Below are positions 35,311-46,935 of a stretch of DNA of 64,000 nucleotides, piece after piece. The stretch is taken from contig WTXG01000020.1 in NCBI GenBank assembly GCA_022496185.1, positions 62,001 through 126,000 of the forward strand, read 5' to 3'. The position numbers and the translations under genes were made by a program. The stretch is from Multifurca ochricompacta. Lineage: Eukaryota; Basidiomycota; Agaricomycetes; Russulales; Russulaceae. Every line of letters starts with the position of its first letter. The first letter of the stretch is position 1. Below the pieces are notes generated by a model. It saw nothing but the letters and a program-made list of their open reading frames with translations. It searched no databases and was not told where the DNA came from.

Positions 35311-36398
35311 CTACGTAGGGGGATAAAGCCCAAAGCGCAGAAGAATCGTTTTCACAATAAACTTGAAAAGTTGGAAGATGCGCGCTATCAAGCTCTGTGC
35401 CCTTATGCCACCGGCGTCGGTGAGGAAATCGCCAACGATCCTCGTATACTTCTCCGGTTCCTCCCAAAACGGCATGTGGCTACTTGCGCCAAAGGTGACC
35501 CATCTCGCGTTCTTGATGCCGTGGAACAACGGCTCGACGCAGATGTCCGGGACCTCATCGTCAACGCCATTGATGACCAGAGTAGGGCACTTGACAGAGC
35601 CGAGCAGGGGTATGACAGACCAATCCTTGAGCGAGCCTGTCATATTAAATTCATTGGCGCCGATCCTATGTCCAGTCGAACATGAAAGGGTGAGATCAAA
35701 ATGTGAACACATTGGTAGGCCACGCGGGGAAGCAATAAATGTACGTACAGCGCATTGTACACCGTCGGGTCTTTATGCATCTGTCCCATTGACTCGAGGG
35801 TCTCTGGCGGCCACTCCTTGAGATTGAGGATGTGCTTCTGGTAGAACTTCATGGTTGCTTGCTGATATTCCGGCGCGTCGATCGTGCCGTCCTTCTCGTG
35901 GCGATTCAGTATGTCCTGGAAGTCCTGCGGCCACTGCTTGCGCAAGTTTGCGAGACCCTCTCTCCAGAGAGGATAGGAGGCAGATCCATCCGTGAGGACG
36001 AGGTGTTTGAGCCCTAAAGGCCGGTGCTTCGCGACGTACTCGACAGCCAGGGTGACGCCCCAGGACTGCGCGATAATGTCAAAATCGTGGTCGATGCCGA
36101 GGTGCTTAACGAGGCTGTCGAGCTCGGCGACGAAGAGAGCTGGCTTGATGAACTCGGGGTGTTTATCCTTTAAGCTAGAGGAGAGACCGCCTCCGAGCTG
36201 GTCGTACAGGATGACAGGTATGCCGTGGGTCTTGAACAGATTGGCGTGTGGAATCATGTACGCGAATGTGAGACCGGGTCCGCCATGGATTATCACGACG
36301 GGTCGCTTTCCGCCCTTGAGATTACCAACGACCTTGTATGATGTGTGAAAAGTTTCAGAGCCGATGAGGTAAGGGGCGGTGCCCGTGGACGTGGCCAT
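35311..36398 (-). CDS. Proline iminopeptidase-like alpha/beta-hydrolase
   Basis: Peptidase family S33-type hydrolase, by homology cleaving N-terminal residues from small peptides or amino-acid amides. ATG 36396-36398; one intron (about 35664-35746) joins VYNAL to IGANEFNMTGSL. The oxyanion motif HGGPG is at about residues 40-44. The nucleophile elbow reads AQSWGV, where relatives usually have GQSWGG. The acid is probably in INGVDDEVPD and the base His in SSHMPFWEEPEKY, so the triad looks complete. After the catalytic domain the protein continues with a basic/hydrophobic tail (ARIFQLFKFIVKTILLRFGL), which could be a membrane anchor or amphipathic helix. About 330 residues. Confidence 0.88.
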
Positions 36399-38537
36399 TC
36401 TAACGAGTTGTCGGTGGATGGAAAGAAAGATATAGATATATAGTGTACAAAGGCGAGTCGTAAGACACGGCGTTGAAACCGCCCTTGACGAATCCCCCTT
36501 TATAGTTTGGGGTACGAACCACAAGGTTTCTTGGTGTTGTTCGGGACTAGATGAATGAATGCCTAGAAATTGACGGTGTATGCAGGCGATGACGGGCGGC
36601 TAGTTCGTGAGAGTGCATGGAATAAACCAGAGGGAGCACCACAGTGCGTAGGAATAAGTCCCGGCATGTTGATATTAACGCCACTGATTGCACCCATGAT
36701 GATTCACGTGTTTGCAGAGAGAGCAATGCTTGCAAACTGCACCAACTTGTTGTACCGTAAGACACTTTCTCCGTCTCCACAATTGGGGCCGACACAGAGA
36801 GGAGCGAGCTTAAACTTGTTGAGCGATAGAAATAAATTGCCCCCGGGACTCGTAATTCATCGACTCTTTCTCTTTTGATTTGATCCCTTGCCGCGTTGTA
36901 GTTGAAACCCTGGTTGTACAGTAGACATGTGAACATACAAGCAAAGCTTCCAAGGTTCCTGAGGCGCAATAGGACCTAAACAAAAATCAAAAGATACGTG
37001 AATTCATGGAACGAGAGGGGATGAGACAATTAATAAGTCGCCATCCGAGCAACCATTCCATCATCATATCAGGTGGGTAGGGTGCGGTCTTGCGGTGTGG
37101 GCCCATTTCCGCTCTCGCTCCCTTTCCGATCCAGCACTGTCTCCTCCTCACTGTTTCCCCCCAGGCTTCCTGTTCGTTTCCTAGTTTTCTGGTACTTACT
37201 TATCTTCCCTTGTATCCTGCTTCCTTCTTGCCCCTTTCTTAGCTAGGTTCTTTGCACGCGTGCAGTGGCAAGCGCCTTCCAGTGCTGCGCAGTTGCACCC
37301 GTTTCGTGATTGTTAGAATAAACCTGTTCTTTGACATAATCAGTGATTGACGAGAGAGCCCGCTGTTTCCCGTAAAATGCGCTGAAAAGGGGGTCGAAGC
37401 GAATTGAGTGCGAGCAAGTCCCCCAAGCAAGACATAGGGAATGATTGTACCCTGACACGTGAATGGCGCATACCATTGAGTAGGGCTCAACCGTGCATTT
37501 TGCTTACTACCAAGTGGACGTTCCTGGGGCGTATCCAGTGTGCTAATAAAGGTAGTATTCCACACCGCTCGCCCCGACAGCTTTTTTCCGCCTTCCAAAT
37601 GATCACCATGGTTTTTTTTCCGTGACCTTATTCGCGACCGCCATGCGACACGTTGATTCCCTCAGCATTTCGTGTACTGCCTGCTGCCACTGCAGATTTT
37701 TGGAGAGGAGATCACAGAGGGTCACGGTCGACGGCCTCTGGTCCTTCGGTTTGCTTCGTTGAGAGAGGAGATTTGAGATTTGGGTTCGATGTCCCCTTGA
37801 TCGCAGTGCGTCTTATCAGTGTCAGCTTTCCTTCCCCGTCTCGTGCCCCAGGCCCAGGCACACTTACTCTGTCCCCTCTCGGCCGACCGGCCGGCCGATT
37901 TCCTTGCCGTTTACCCCATATGTCTGGAGCTTTCTTTTGCATTTCTTCCCACTTCCACCCTTGTGTGTTGTATCTTTACTTTTCAGTGTATGCTAATCTT
38001 CGGGAGGTCTGTATACTAACTAGTGTTCATGTGTTTCCTAGCAAATAACAGCAGACATCAGACTGACCCTGACCCCCTTCCCGGACCAACATCCCGGAAC
38101 CCGGTGCCAGTTGTACTACTCGCAAACATGACTTTCGTGTCTCGTTGTTTCTCATCGATCGTTGATCATGACCAGCAATTCGTGCTCGCGACACAATATT
38201 AAAGTCAAATGAGAGTGTCCAACGTATACACAGCTGGAGGTAAATGGAGGGTCAGATGAAAAGGTCTCTTGGCGCCCCTGGTCGGCAAGTAATCAAGTAA
38301 TTAAATTACTACTTATCTTAACCCATATCACGGCCGGTCCACATGGGCCTTCTCTCCGCACACACTTCTTATCGGCCCTCGGCTGTCAGTGTTTTATAAG
38401 TTCTTTGGCTTGAGCTTTAACTAACGCCGACTCGGGATAATCGCTGACGTCTTTTTCAGACCATCACTCCCTACTCCACCCCCTTAAAAAAAGCGACCTC
38501 TCCTCCTAGCTGCGACGCCGGCCTGCTATCCACTACC
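36399..38537. other. Long intergenic region, divergent promoters
   Basis: 2.1 kb between the starts of the hydrolase (minus) and the permease (plus). Several 60-140-codon frames occur on both strands, but none resembles a known protein or shows a convincing exon chain. A pyrimidine-rich stretch at 38450-38520 fits the permease promoter. The length suggests extended regulation or an unannotated non-coding RNA (inference). Confidence 0.5.
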
Positions 38538-41049
38538 ATGCCAGACTCCAACTCGTTGACTAAGGATAGCCAAACGGCTGAGGTGGGAGGTGTTCACGCC
38601 GGTGATGAGGCGGAATTAGCAAGGATGGGGTACAAGCAAGAGCTCAAGTGAGTTTATTTCAGTCTCGTGACACCCTCCCCTTCAAGTGTAGTGACGCGCT
38701 CTTCCAGACGTGATCTATCCTTGATGCAGGTGAGAAAATCGTGGATTGACAAGGCTTATTCGGTCATTGAAGGAGAGATTTCGGTCATTTAGAACTTTGG
38801 CGTCTCGTTTTCCATTATCAGTGTCATCACCGGTATCCCCTCCTTGTTTCTTTTTGGTTTGGTAAGCAATCCTATCAAGGAAAGGGCTCTTGTGTTTTGT
38901 CTCTAATAGACTCTAATGGATTCTAGACGACTGGCGGGCCGGCTGTAATGGTGTGGGGTTGGGTCGTCGTTGGTAGAAATATACTCTTCCTTTCCGGTCA
39001 TTTGTTTTGTAGCTCACGCATTATACACACAGCATTTTTCACCATGCTGGTCGGCTTGGCTATGGCAGGCAAGTCCCCTTTAACGCGTTTAAGAGCGTCA
39101 TGTCCCTGACGTGTGGTCTCAGAGATCTGCAGCGCGCATCCAACGAGTGGGGGGCCGTATTTCTGGGCTGCCATGCTTTCCAAGCCTCAGGGTGCCCCTT
39201 TTGCCTCCTGGACCACGGGTTGGTTCAACCTCCTTGGGCAGGTTGCGGTGACTACGGGAATCAGGTCCGTCTATCCATCACTCGCATCACCCGCGCAGTG
39301 GCTCACCCAACTAATTCGTATATTTCCCTGCCCACAGCTTCGCGTGTGCCAATTTCATCTCCACAGCGTGTACCATCGGCACAAACTACCAACCGAACTC
39401 CCACAAGACGATAGGAATCTATGCCGCCGTTCTTTTCATCCAAGGTCAACCTTTTCTTTTTGTTTCCTTTTTGTGTGTGTCCCTCTAACCCTGACGTTTA
39501 GGGATGATCAACACTTTTGGCGTGCGCTTTCTCAAGTACCTGAATAATGTTTCCGTATGGTGGCATGCCCTCGGCACAACAGGGCTCGTCATTGCCGTCC
39601 TCGCAGCGGCGCCGAAGCACCAGAGCGGCAAGTTCGTCTTCCGCACGTTCATTGACGGTACCGGCGTCGATGGTGTCGGGTGGTCTCAACGCGCGAGTCC
39701 CGCCTACGTCGCAGTCATCGGTATTCTCATGGCCCAGTACACGTTGACAGGTCAGAACATCCGCCTCCGGTATTTTTCCTTTCTGACATCACCCCGCCCC
39801 GCTCTTTATTCTTTTAGGTTTCGACGCGAGTGCGCACATGACCGAAGAGACTCATAATGCGGCTATGGCAGGATCGATCGGTATTGTCATGTCTATCGGT
39901 GTCTCTGCGATCCTCGGCTGGTTCCTCCTCTTGGGCTTGCTTTTCTCGATTCAAGACTACAACACGACCATCGCACCCCCATCAGGCCAACCAGTAACAC
40001 AGATCTTCTTGGACACCGTCGGCCAGAATGGCGCTATTGTCTTGATGGTCAGTTTTCCCCCTCATAAAAAGTTGTCTAGTCGGTGAAGTGATGATGGGCT
40101 TCATTTTTTTTTTTGGCAGGTCATCGTCATTGGCGCGATGTTCTTCTGCGGGTGAGGCAAACGACTTTTCGTATTTCTCTACACATGCCATCACTTTCCT
40201 CTAACCTTTAACAGGACATTTTCTGTGACATCCAATTCGCGGATGATGTATGCTTTCAGTCGCGACGGCGCGATCCCAGGCTCGGCATTCCTGCACAAGG
40301 TGACCAACGTTGGCATTCGCCTATTCGTACCGGTCCGTCTGATGAGCGTTGTTTAGCGTTGTTTTTGATTAATTTATTTTTTCTTTCACTCCCCACAGTT
40401 TGGCTCGCTTGCACGTTGAGTTTCATCCTCGGCTTGCCCAGTCTTGGTAGCTCGGTTGCCTTTTCCGCTGCTACATCCATAGCCACTATCGGACTTTACA
40501 TTTCCTATGGTTCGTCGTCGTGTCGTGCTTCATCATCCTCCCACATTCACCACATACACGTCCAACAGGAATTCCCATTGCATTGCGCGTCATATACGCT
40601 CACCGTTTCGTGAGAGGTCCCTTCCACCTTGGCAAATTCTCCTATCCAATCTCCATCGCCGCCGTCCTCTGGATCGCCTTTATTTCTATCGTCTTCTGTC
40701 TGCCCGAACTCAACCCGGTCAACTCCCAGACGCTCAACTACGCCCCCGTCGCCGTCGGGATCGTGATCACTTACGCATTCGGCTTTTGGCTCGTCAGTGC
40801 TCGCACTTGGTTCGCCGGTCCTGTCAAGCAGATCGCAGGTGCGTGTGTTGTGGTGTTTTATGACCCTTGGGGCTAGGCCGTGTATGCCTATGCGCACTCT
40901 TTCTTTTCCTTTCTTTTCTTTTTTGAGTGGGGACGAACCAGTACTAACGAATGACTGTATATGTAGCGGAAGAGATGGGTATTAATATCACCGATCCGGC
41001 CGTGATGGCAGACAAGTCGGAATTCTTGGAAAAGAGCCTAGAATCTTGA
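38538..41049 (+). CDS. Amino-acid/GABA permease (APC family), one frame break
   Basis: Twelve-helix plasma- or vacuolar-membrane permease related to yeast Uga4 and fungal GABA/choline/amino-acid transporters. ATG 38538-38540; about eleven introns; stop TGA 41047-41049; about 530 residues. The cytosolic N-terminus ends at YKQELKRDLSLMQ, followed by NFGVSFSIISVITGIPSLF, the glycine-rich TTGGPAVMVWGW, EICSAHPTSGGPYFWAAML and SFACANFISTACTIGTNYQ. Later blocks are LTGFDASAHMTEETHNAA, RMMYAFSRDGAIPGS, GLPSLGSSVAFSAATSIATI and IPIALRVIYAHRFVRGPFHLG. A frame break near 40302 (GGTGACC for GGTGGACC) is repaired by one base to give HKVDQRWHSPIRTVWLAC across the next intron. The exact amino-acid substrate cannot be read from sequence. 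Confidence 0.93.
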
Positions 41050-41918
41050 ACGGGCCTACCCCAGCACCTGTTACATCCACACATACACATATGTAACCCT
41101 ATTAGAGGTTTTTTGTTTTGTAATTCTCTTTTATTTTCCACAGCTTCTCCTTAACTCGACGACCAAACTCTGGGGGCTTTTTTTAAAAGTTTAATCATCA
41201 TGATGTGACACGATTATTCGTAGATTAATTGGGATGCGTGGAGGAAAGGAAATAAAACAAAAAACTACGAACTAAGCAAAGAATCAAAACCGTCAAAACA
41301 TTCAGTGAAGGAAATGAACTTTGCAAGACGTGAGTAGATCATCATCATCGGTCTGACAGAGACATCACGTAGTAAAAGCGTGTAGGCGTAAGGGGAAGGA
41401 ATTGGGGGAGGGGAGAAAAGAAAGAGGAAAAAAAAACAATAATAATGGAACACTTACTCGTACGTGTAAGTGTAAAATGGAGGGTTAGAAGGTTAGAGAG
41501 GAATCGTGTAGGGTGTGAAGCATTGAAAAAAAAACATGATATGATGACAGTCTAATAGATTTATAAACACTAAATACGTTGCGTGAAGAAGCCGGTTTAG
41601 GCGTTAAGGGATGTGGGGATGGGGAAGAAAAAAAATGAAATGTTGCAATGCGGCGAGCGGGGGAGGGGGGAAGTGAGTAAAAAGGAAAATTAAAAAACTT
41701 GACGAGAGAAGAAAAAAAAACACACAAACAACAAAAACAACCAAATGAAGCAGGGGAAAGAAGTGAAGAGAGACAAACACAGAGGGAGGGAAGGGAGGGA
41801 GTAATATAGCGGTCATTGGTTCGTCCATCCATTATTTTCATTCAAGGGGGAGCGCGGGGGAGGGGGCATTCGTTCACAAAAAAAAAAAAAAAACGGTTTC
41901 CAACGTTCATGTTCGCGT
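41050..41918. other. Intergenic, A-rich and low complexity
   Basis: 3' flanks of the permease (plus) and the membrane protein (minus). Purine-rich runs around 41380-41430, 41620-41790 and an A13 run near 41880. Long frames on the minus strand are simple Ser/Phe/Pro translations of polypurine DNA and are not genes. Confidence 0.55.
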
Positions 41919-44900
41919 TCATTGAGGCGTAAAGTTTCGTACGTGTGGCGGCACATAGTGTTCCATCCCACCAAAGCTCGTCAGCGTTCGTCCGCTCGAG
42001 TCCGTAGTCTGACTGATGATCGTCGGAGGTGTCGTGACGAGCGAGGTCGCTGCCGTACTCAAGTCTTGCCCTTGCCCTTGCCCTTGCCCTTCGCCTTCCC
42101 CTTGCCATTGCGGAGCTTGTGGGATGGGTATGCCATTGGTAGGTGAGGGTTCTCGTGTCGGGTTTCGCGTCTCTGTCCGTGTCTGGGGTTGCGTTTGCGT
42201 CTGCATCTGAGTCCGAGTCGATCCGCTCGTCGTTTCTTCCTCAGATCGCATCGACTGCGCGAGGATGGAAGGCGGCGAGCCTCCACCCTGCGACGCGAAT
42301 GATCGTGCTGTCTGCAAGTGAACTCGCTCGGACGACGCGAAGGAAGACGCGCTACGCGCGCGCACGCTGTCTCTTTGCTCTCCTCCCTGACCCTGACCCT
42401 GACCTTGTCTATGCCCGCGCCTTTCCCCTTGCCCTTGTCTTTGTCCTTGCTCTTGCACCGCAATCCTCGCTCGCTGAGCAGCAGATGCCCCTGACGACGA
42501 GGTCGAGGTTGAGGTCGAGGATAACACTGATGGTGACCTCCTCGTCTCACTCTCCAACGTACGCGCACGTATCCCAGCTCGACGTGGCAGCAACACGCTA
42601 CCCGCACCACCAACCACGGGCATACCAAACGTGTGATTCTCCGGGTTACTCGACGCACCACCATCGCTTGTCGCATCCGATAACGAATCCTCTAACCGCA
42701 TCGCGCCAGCCCCCGCACTGGGGGGAACGCGCCCGAGCACGAGCTCAATACTGGATCGGGACGCGCCGGCGATGCTCTGGATGAGACTGTGCGCGCGTGC
42801 GCGCCCGAGGGCGATCGATACGCTCGAGACCGAGACGTGGGAATTGTGTCGTGAGCTGGCACCGCTACCGCTACCAGTACCAGTACCAGAACCTGAGCTC
42901 GTATGCCGTGAACGTGAACGGGGTCGGAAAGCACTACTGATCCTCGCAAGAGAAGCCGCACTACCGTTGCGTGAACGTGAACCCAACAGGGAAGCTCTGG
43001 GACTGGGCTGCGAGGATGGTGGGGACAAGAGACCGACAGAGTCCTCGCGCTCGCGCGCTTCAAGCGAACCATCAGGGGACGGTTGGCCCGATCGCGACGC
43101 CCGGTCGTCCTCTGGGTCCGACTCGTGTAATCCCTCTGCCTCTGCCTCGCCCAGGCTTTCAGCGCTCAGATGTGAGTGGTATTCGTCAAGTGCTCGCTGT
43201 CGTGGTCGTGTAGCCGTAAGACCGCCCGCCGGCGTCGGTGAGGCAGGACTCGGCACGGTGCTTGTGCGTTGGCGGCCACCTGCACCTGCAGCCGGATGCC
43301 GCGGCGGCATAGGGATACCACCACGCCCAGGGTCCTGTGGACTTGGAGCGGACGAGCTAACAGCGCCGACGGAAACAGGAGAACCACCAGAGGGTGAAGA
43401 AGAAGTCGTCTCTGCATTCCCTGTGCTGCGCGTCTCACGAGAGGCACGTGTGGAAGTGCTCTTGCTCTGCGGTGTCGCGGTCGCACGCGAAAAGGCGAAA
43501 GGCGGCGAACCCGTGGACGAAATGCTTCCCCCGCGGCCCGGGTGGCGGAACGAGAACGGGTAACGGCTGGGGATCGGCTGGCCGAGGCTCGAGAGTGAGT
43601 TGGACGCGCGACCAGAGAAAGAAGACGGCTCTTCGCTCGTGCGGGGCTGCGCTTCTTCCTCTTCTCCCGCGTCGACCTCCACTACGATTTCTCCCTCATC
43701 CTGGTCCTCTCCCTGCTCATCATCATCATGCTTTCCTTCTTCGCCTTCGTCTGGCAAACTGGGTGACGGGGGGAAAGGGATCTGTTCTTGCTCGCTGCTC
43801 TCTCGCGGACCAAAGCCGGGGAAGGGATACGGCAACTTCTTAAGCGGGGCGTTCTTGCCGCCCTCTGTTATCGTTTCACGCACGCGAGCTTCTGGAGGTA
43901 GTGCAACAGATTCCTGTCCTTGTCCATGTCCATTTTCCGGGCTGCTTCTGCTCGACGGATCATCCTTCGGGCTCTCGAAGAGATCCCGGGAGAGCATGCC
44001 CCTTCGTACTGGGGGCGGTTGCGCGGCACCGCCAAGCCCAACAGCAGCAAAGACCTTCTCGATACCATCGAAGCCTCCCTCAGAGGGCTTCCCTGCCTCC
44101 TGCGTCGGACGGGGTGCGCGAAGTGTGAGACAAAAGTCGAACGCCTCTTGCACGCGCAGGAGAGTGCATTCCTTCCAGGTCCAGGGAAGCGCGTCTACAC
44201 CATTGACAGCTGCAGCTGCACCAACACCAGCGACCGCATCGGATTTTTCGCTGTACACCGAGACAGCACGACCAACTTCTTCCTCCTCCCAACGTGAACG
44301 GGGCCCACAGAGTCCCGCGCAGCCATACCCGCTGAATATCCAGAGACCGACCCTAAGCGAGATGCAACATCAGGTTTTTAATTTATTACATTATCCCAAA
44401 AGAGATGTGTGTGTGAGAGTGAGTAAGAGAGCGCGTACCAGCTGAGCAAGAGGACAAGGGTCCTCCAGGCCGCCCAGGCGGCATTGGCAATCAACACACC
44501 TTTGGCATAGCCAGAAAGTGCGCCCGTGCTCTTATCGAAGAACGTTCCGTCGCGACGCGCGATGCTCTGATCAACGTCGAAGAGCGATAACCCACCAGGG
44601 AGATGCTCGGGACTGAAGAACGAGAGGAGGAGCGCGAGGGCCAAGCCTGCGCGCGGGAGGAGCGTCACGATGGTCGGAAGATTCTGCGCGTAAAAATAGC
44701 ACGTCTCTGCGAGCGCATCGCGCAGCGAGCCCTCGGCGGATGGAAGGACAGCGCTCGGTTTAACATGGGGTAATGCGGAATTACGGATGTGCTGGAGGAA
44801 GCAGAAGTGGTTGTAGGACGTCATGGCGACAAGGTTGTAAGCCGGCGAAGAAAGGTAGATGGGCAGGATAAGAGGACGACCTGGAAGCTCCCGAAGAGGG

Positions 44901-46014
44901 GATGACAGTAAGAAATCTCTCCCTTTTCTTTTTCTTTCTCCCCTGGCTAACGGGATGAAAGTAAAAAGGTATCACTCACGGAAACGCCAACGACGGTAGA
45001 AGGAGTAGATGAGCTCATATCCAAGAAAGACGCCAAAAATCCAGATGATCCAGCATGCAACGTAGGCGACGGCGCCCAAGACCCAATTGCGACCTGAACC
45101 GGGCACTCCGGGGGCGTCAGGATTCGGGAACTTTGCCACTCTGTGCAAACCACCACCACCGAAGTGAGAAAAAAAAAGGCATGAATGGAGAGAAAAAAGG
45201 ACAAAAAAACTCACTCGATCAGCATAAATACGGCATTAAAGTCAAGAAACGTCTGTATCGGGATATGGGCAAAGACAATGATTGGAAAGAGATAAAAATG
45301 GAGGCGCGTCTTCCAGGACGGGTCGCGGAGGAGTTCTAGGTGCAAACCGGGGGACCGAAACTTGGGTTGGGCCACGAGAGCGGCTCGTAAGCGGGCATCC
45401 GGTGTCTGGGAAAGAAGCGTGGGCGAGAGTCCGAGTGCGGACGCTGTCATGCGAGTCCAGACGCGCGATTGGAGGAGGGGGAAGGGAAAGGGGAAAGAGG
45501 AAGAACGATGGGGAAGAGGAGGAAGATGGGCGTTACTACTTACCCGCGTCGACTGATCCGTCGGTTCCCGGTGCGCCCCATTAGCACCACCACCAACACC
45601 ACCAACACCAACAGCGGCAGCAGCAGGAGCGGAAGAGTCTTGCATGCTGACGATGCGGACGGAGCGCGGTGTCGGCTTGCGCCCACCTGAGAAAGGTAAG
45701 GGCAGTTGCTCGCTGCCGTTGGCGCTACTCGCAGGAATATCTGCTGTGGCTGGACTGGCGTCGATACCGACCATCACGTTTGTGCTCAGTGAGTGGAGCG
45801 TCGAGCCTGGGGCTGGATGAGGGGGTCGCTTGGGGAGCCATGAGGGATAGCCTTCGATGGAATCGTTTGCTCCTGGAAGAGAGGCTGTCGGGGTAGACGA
45901 AGTGGACTGGCCAAGAGCACGGGAGACGTCCGCGTTGATCTGAAGGCTTGGCTCATCTTGGTGTTTGCGTGATTCAGTAGGAGAGGGGTTATTAGAAGGT
46001 TGAGATCGTGCCAT
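41919..46014 (-). CDS. Large multi-pass membrane protein with a long disordered C-terminus
   Basis: I do not recognise the family. ATG 46012-46014; four exons; stop 41919-41921; about 1250 residues. Residues 1-230 are Ser/Pro-rich and disordered. A membrane region follows: LHFYLFPIIVFAHIPIQTF, WVLGAVAYVACWIIWIFGVF, a loop with RPLILPIYLSSPAYNLVAM, AGLALALLLSFF and AWAAWRTLVLLLSW joined across an intron to VGLWIFSGYG. The last exon (to 41919) is one open frame of more than 750 codons. It is rich in Ser, Pro, Arg and acidic clusters, with Gln-Gly repeats near 42080-42115 and 42410-42460, and ends in FGGMEHYVPPHVRNF. Such a tail suggests a scaffold or heavily phosphorylated region (inference). 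Codon use is normal and all exon joins are in frame. Confidence 0.8.
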
Positions 46015-46935
46015 GATTTAAAGTATACAAACTGCAAGGAAGTTAAAATGACAAAGAGGGGGGAAGTAAAGAAAAGAAAAGAAAAGAAAGGTATCGCAAA
46101 AAAGGGAGAATGTAGGTTGTTTTTTTTTGTAATTTTGGTTGAACTTTTTGTGAAGAAAGGGACGGGTGGACGAGGGAGGAGGAGATAAGAGACCCTCGGG
46201 CGGGGGAGAGTGCGGGGGAAATGAGTCGTGATGGAATGCCTCGTGTTTATGAGCGAATTGAAGCTGCCTCGAGGAGGGAGGAACGAGGAGGGGAAGGGAA
46301 GGGGGGAGAAAGGGAGGCGGGGGGGGGGGTGTGTGAGGTCGAAATACCACGACACGCGGTGAACACACGCTCTCTCTCTCGTCCTAAACCTAAATAAGAA
46401 AAAAAGGTACAAGCGCGCTATTCAAAGTTTTGTTGTTTTATTTCGTAAACATTTTAGTGGAATTAAAAAATGCTAGAAGCCCGCATTATTTCCCGCCGTG
46501 AGAGGGAGAGTGAGAGTGAAAGCGAGAGTGAGAGCGAATTTATTGTCCATTTGACACCGACCCCGACCCCATCACCTTAACAACCTTCAACTAAGATCGC
46601 CAAGTGTTAAATATCATAAAACATTTGAACGTCTTCATCCTTCAACAACGTTGCTATGAACTCAACGGGAATGGAAGCGGAAGTAAGCTCATCAACATGA
46701 ACATATGAACATCCCCTCCCCACAGATCACGATCGGGCTTGATCATGATCGAGGGAGAGTAAAATGGTCGCAGCACACAAGACGAGGTGAGGCCCGGCCA
46801 GTTCCAACTCTCAACACAATCGATGGGAGCCTCCTAGTATCCGTGATCCGGAGAGGGGAAATAAGCACACCACAAACCAAAGTGATGATCCCTTACGACT
46901 CACCTTTACCAAAACAAAACAAACAAAAAGAACTC
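46015..46935. other. Intergenic, polypurine/polypyrimidine rich
   Basis: Promoter side of the membrane-protein gene and 3' side of the second F-box gene. Long purine-rich stretches at 46050-46150 and 46260-46340 and a GAGAGT array near 46500-46535. No coding exon recognised. Confidence 0.5.

Noticed and set aside
36547..36969. 140-codon minus-strand frame upstream of the hydrolase
   Set aside because: No family resemblance and no supporting exons; treated as chance.
37770..37805. tRNA-like T-arm (GGGTTCGATGTCCCC)
   Set aside because: The stem does not pair properly and no matching acceptor, D or anticodon arms surround it.
41485..41841. Minus-strand Ser/Phe/Pro-rich frames
   Set aside because: They are translations of a polypurine stretch with no structure of a real protein.
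42060..44260. Long plus-strand frames (up to 281 codons) opposite the membrane-protein tail
   Set aside because: They mirror the GC-rich, Ser/Pro-coding minus-strand exon; only the minus frame joins to upstream exons.
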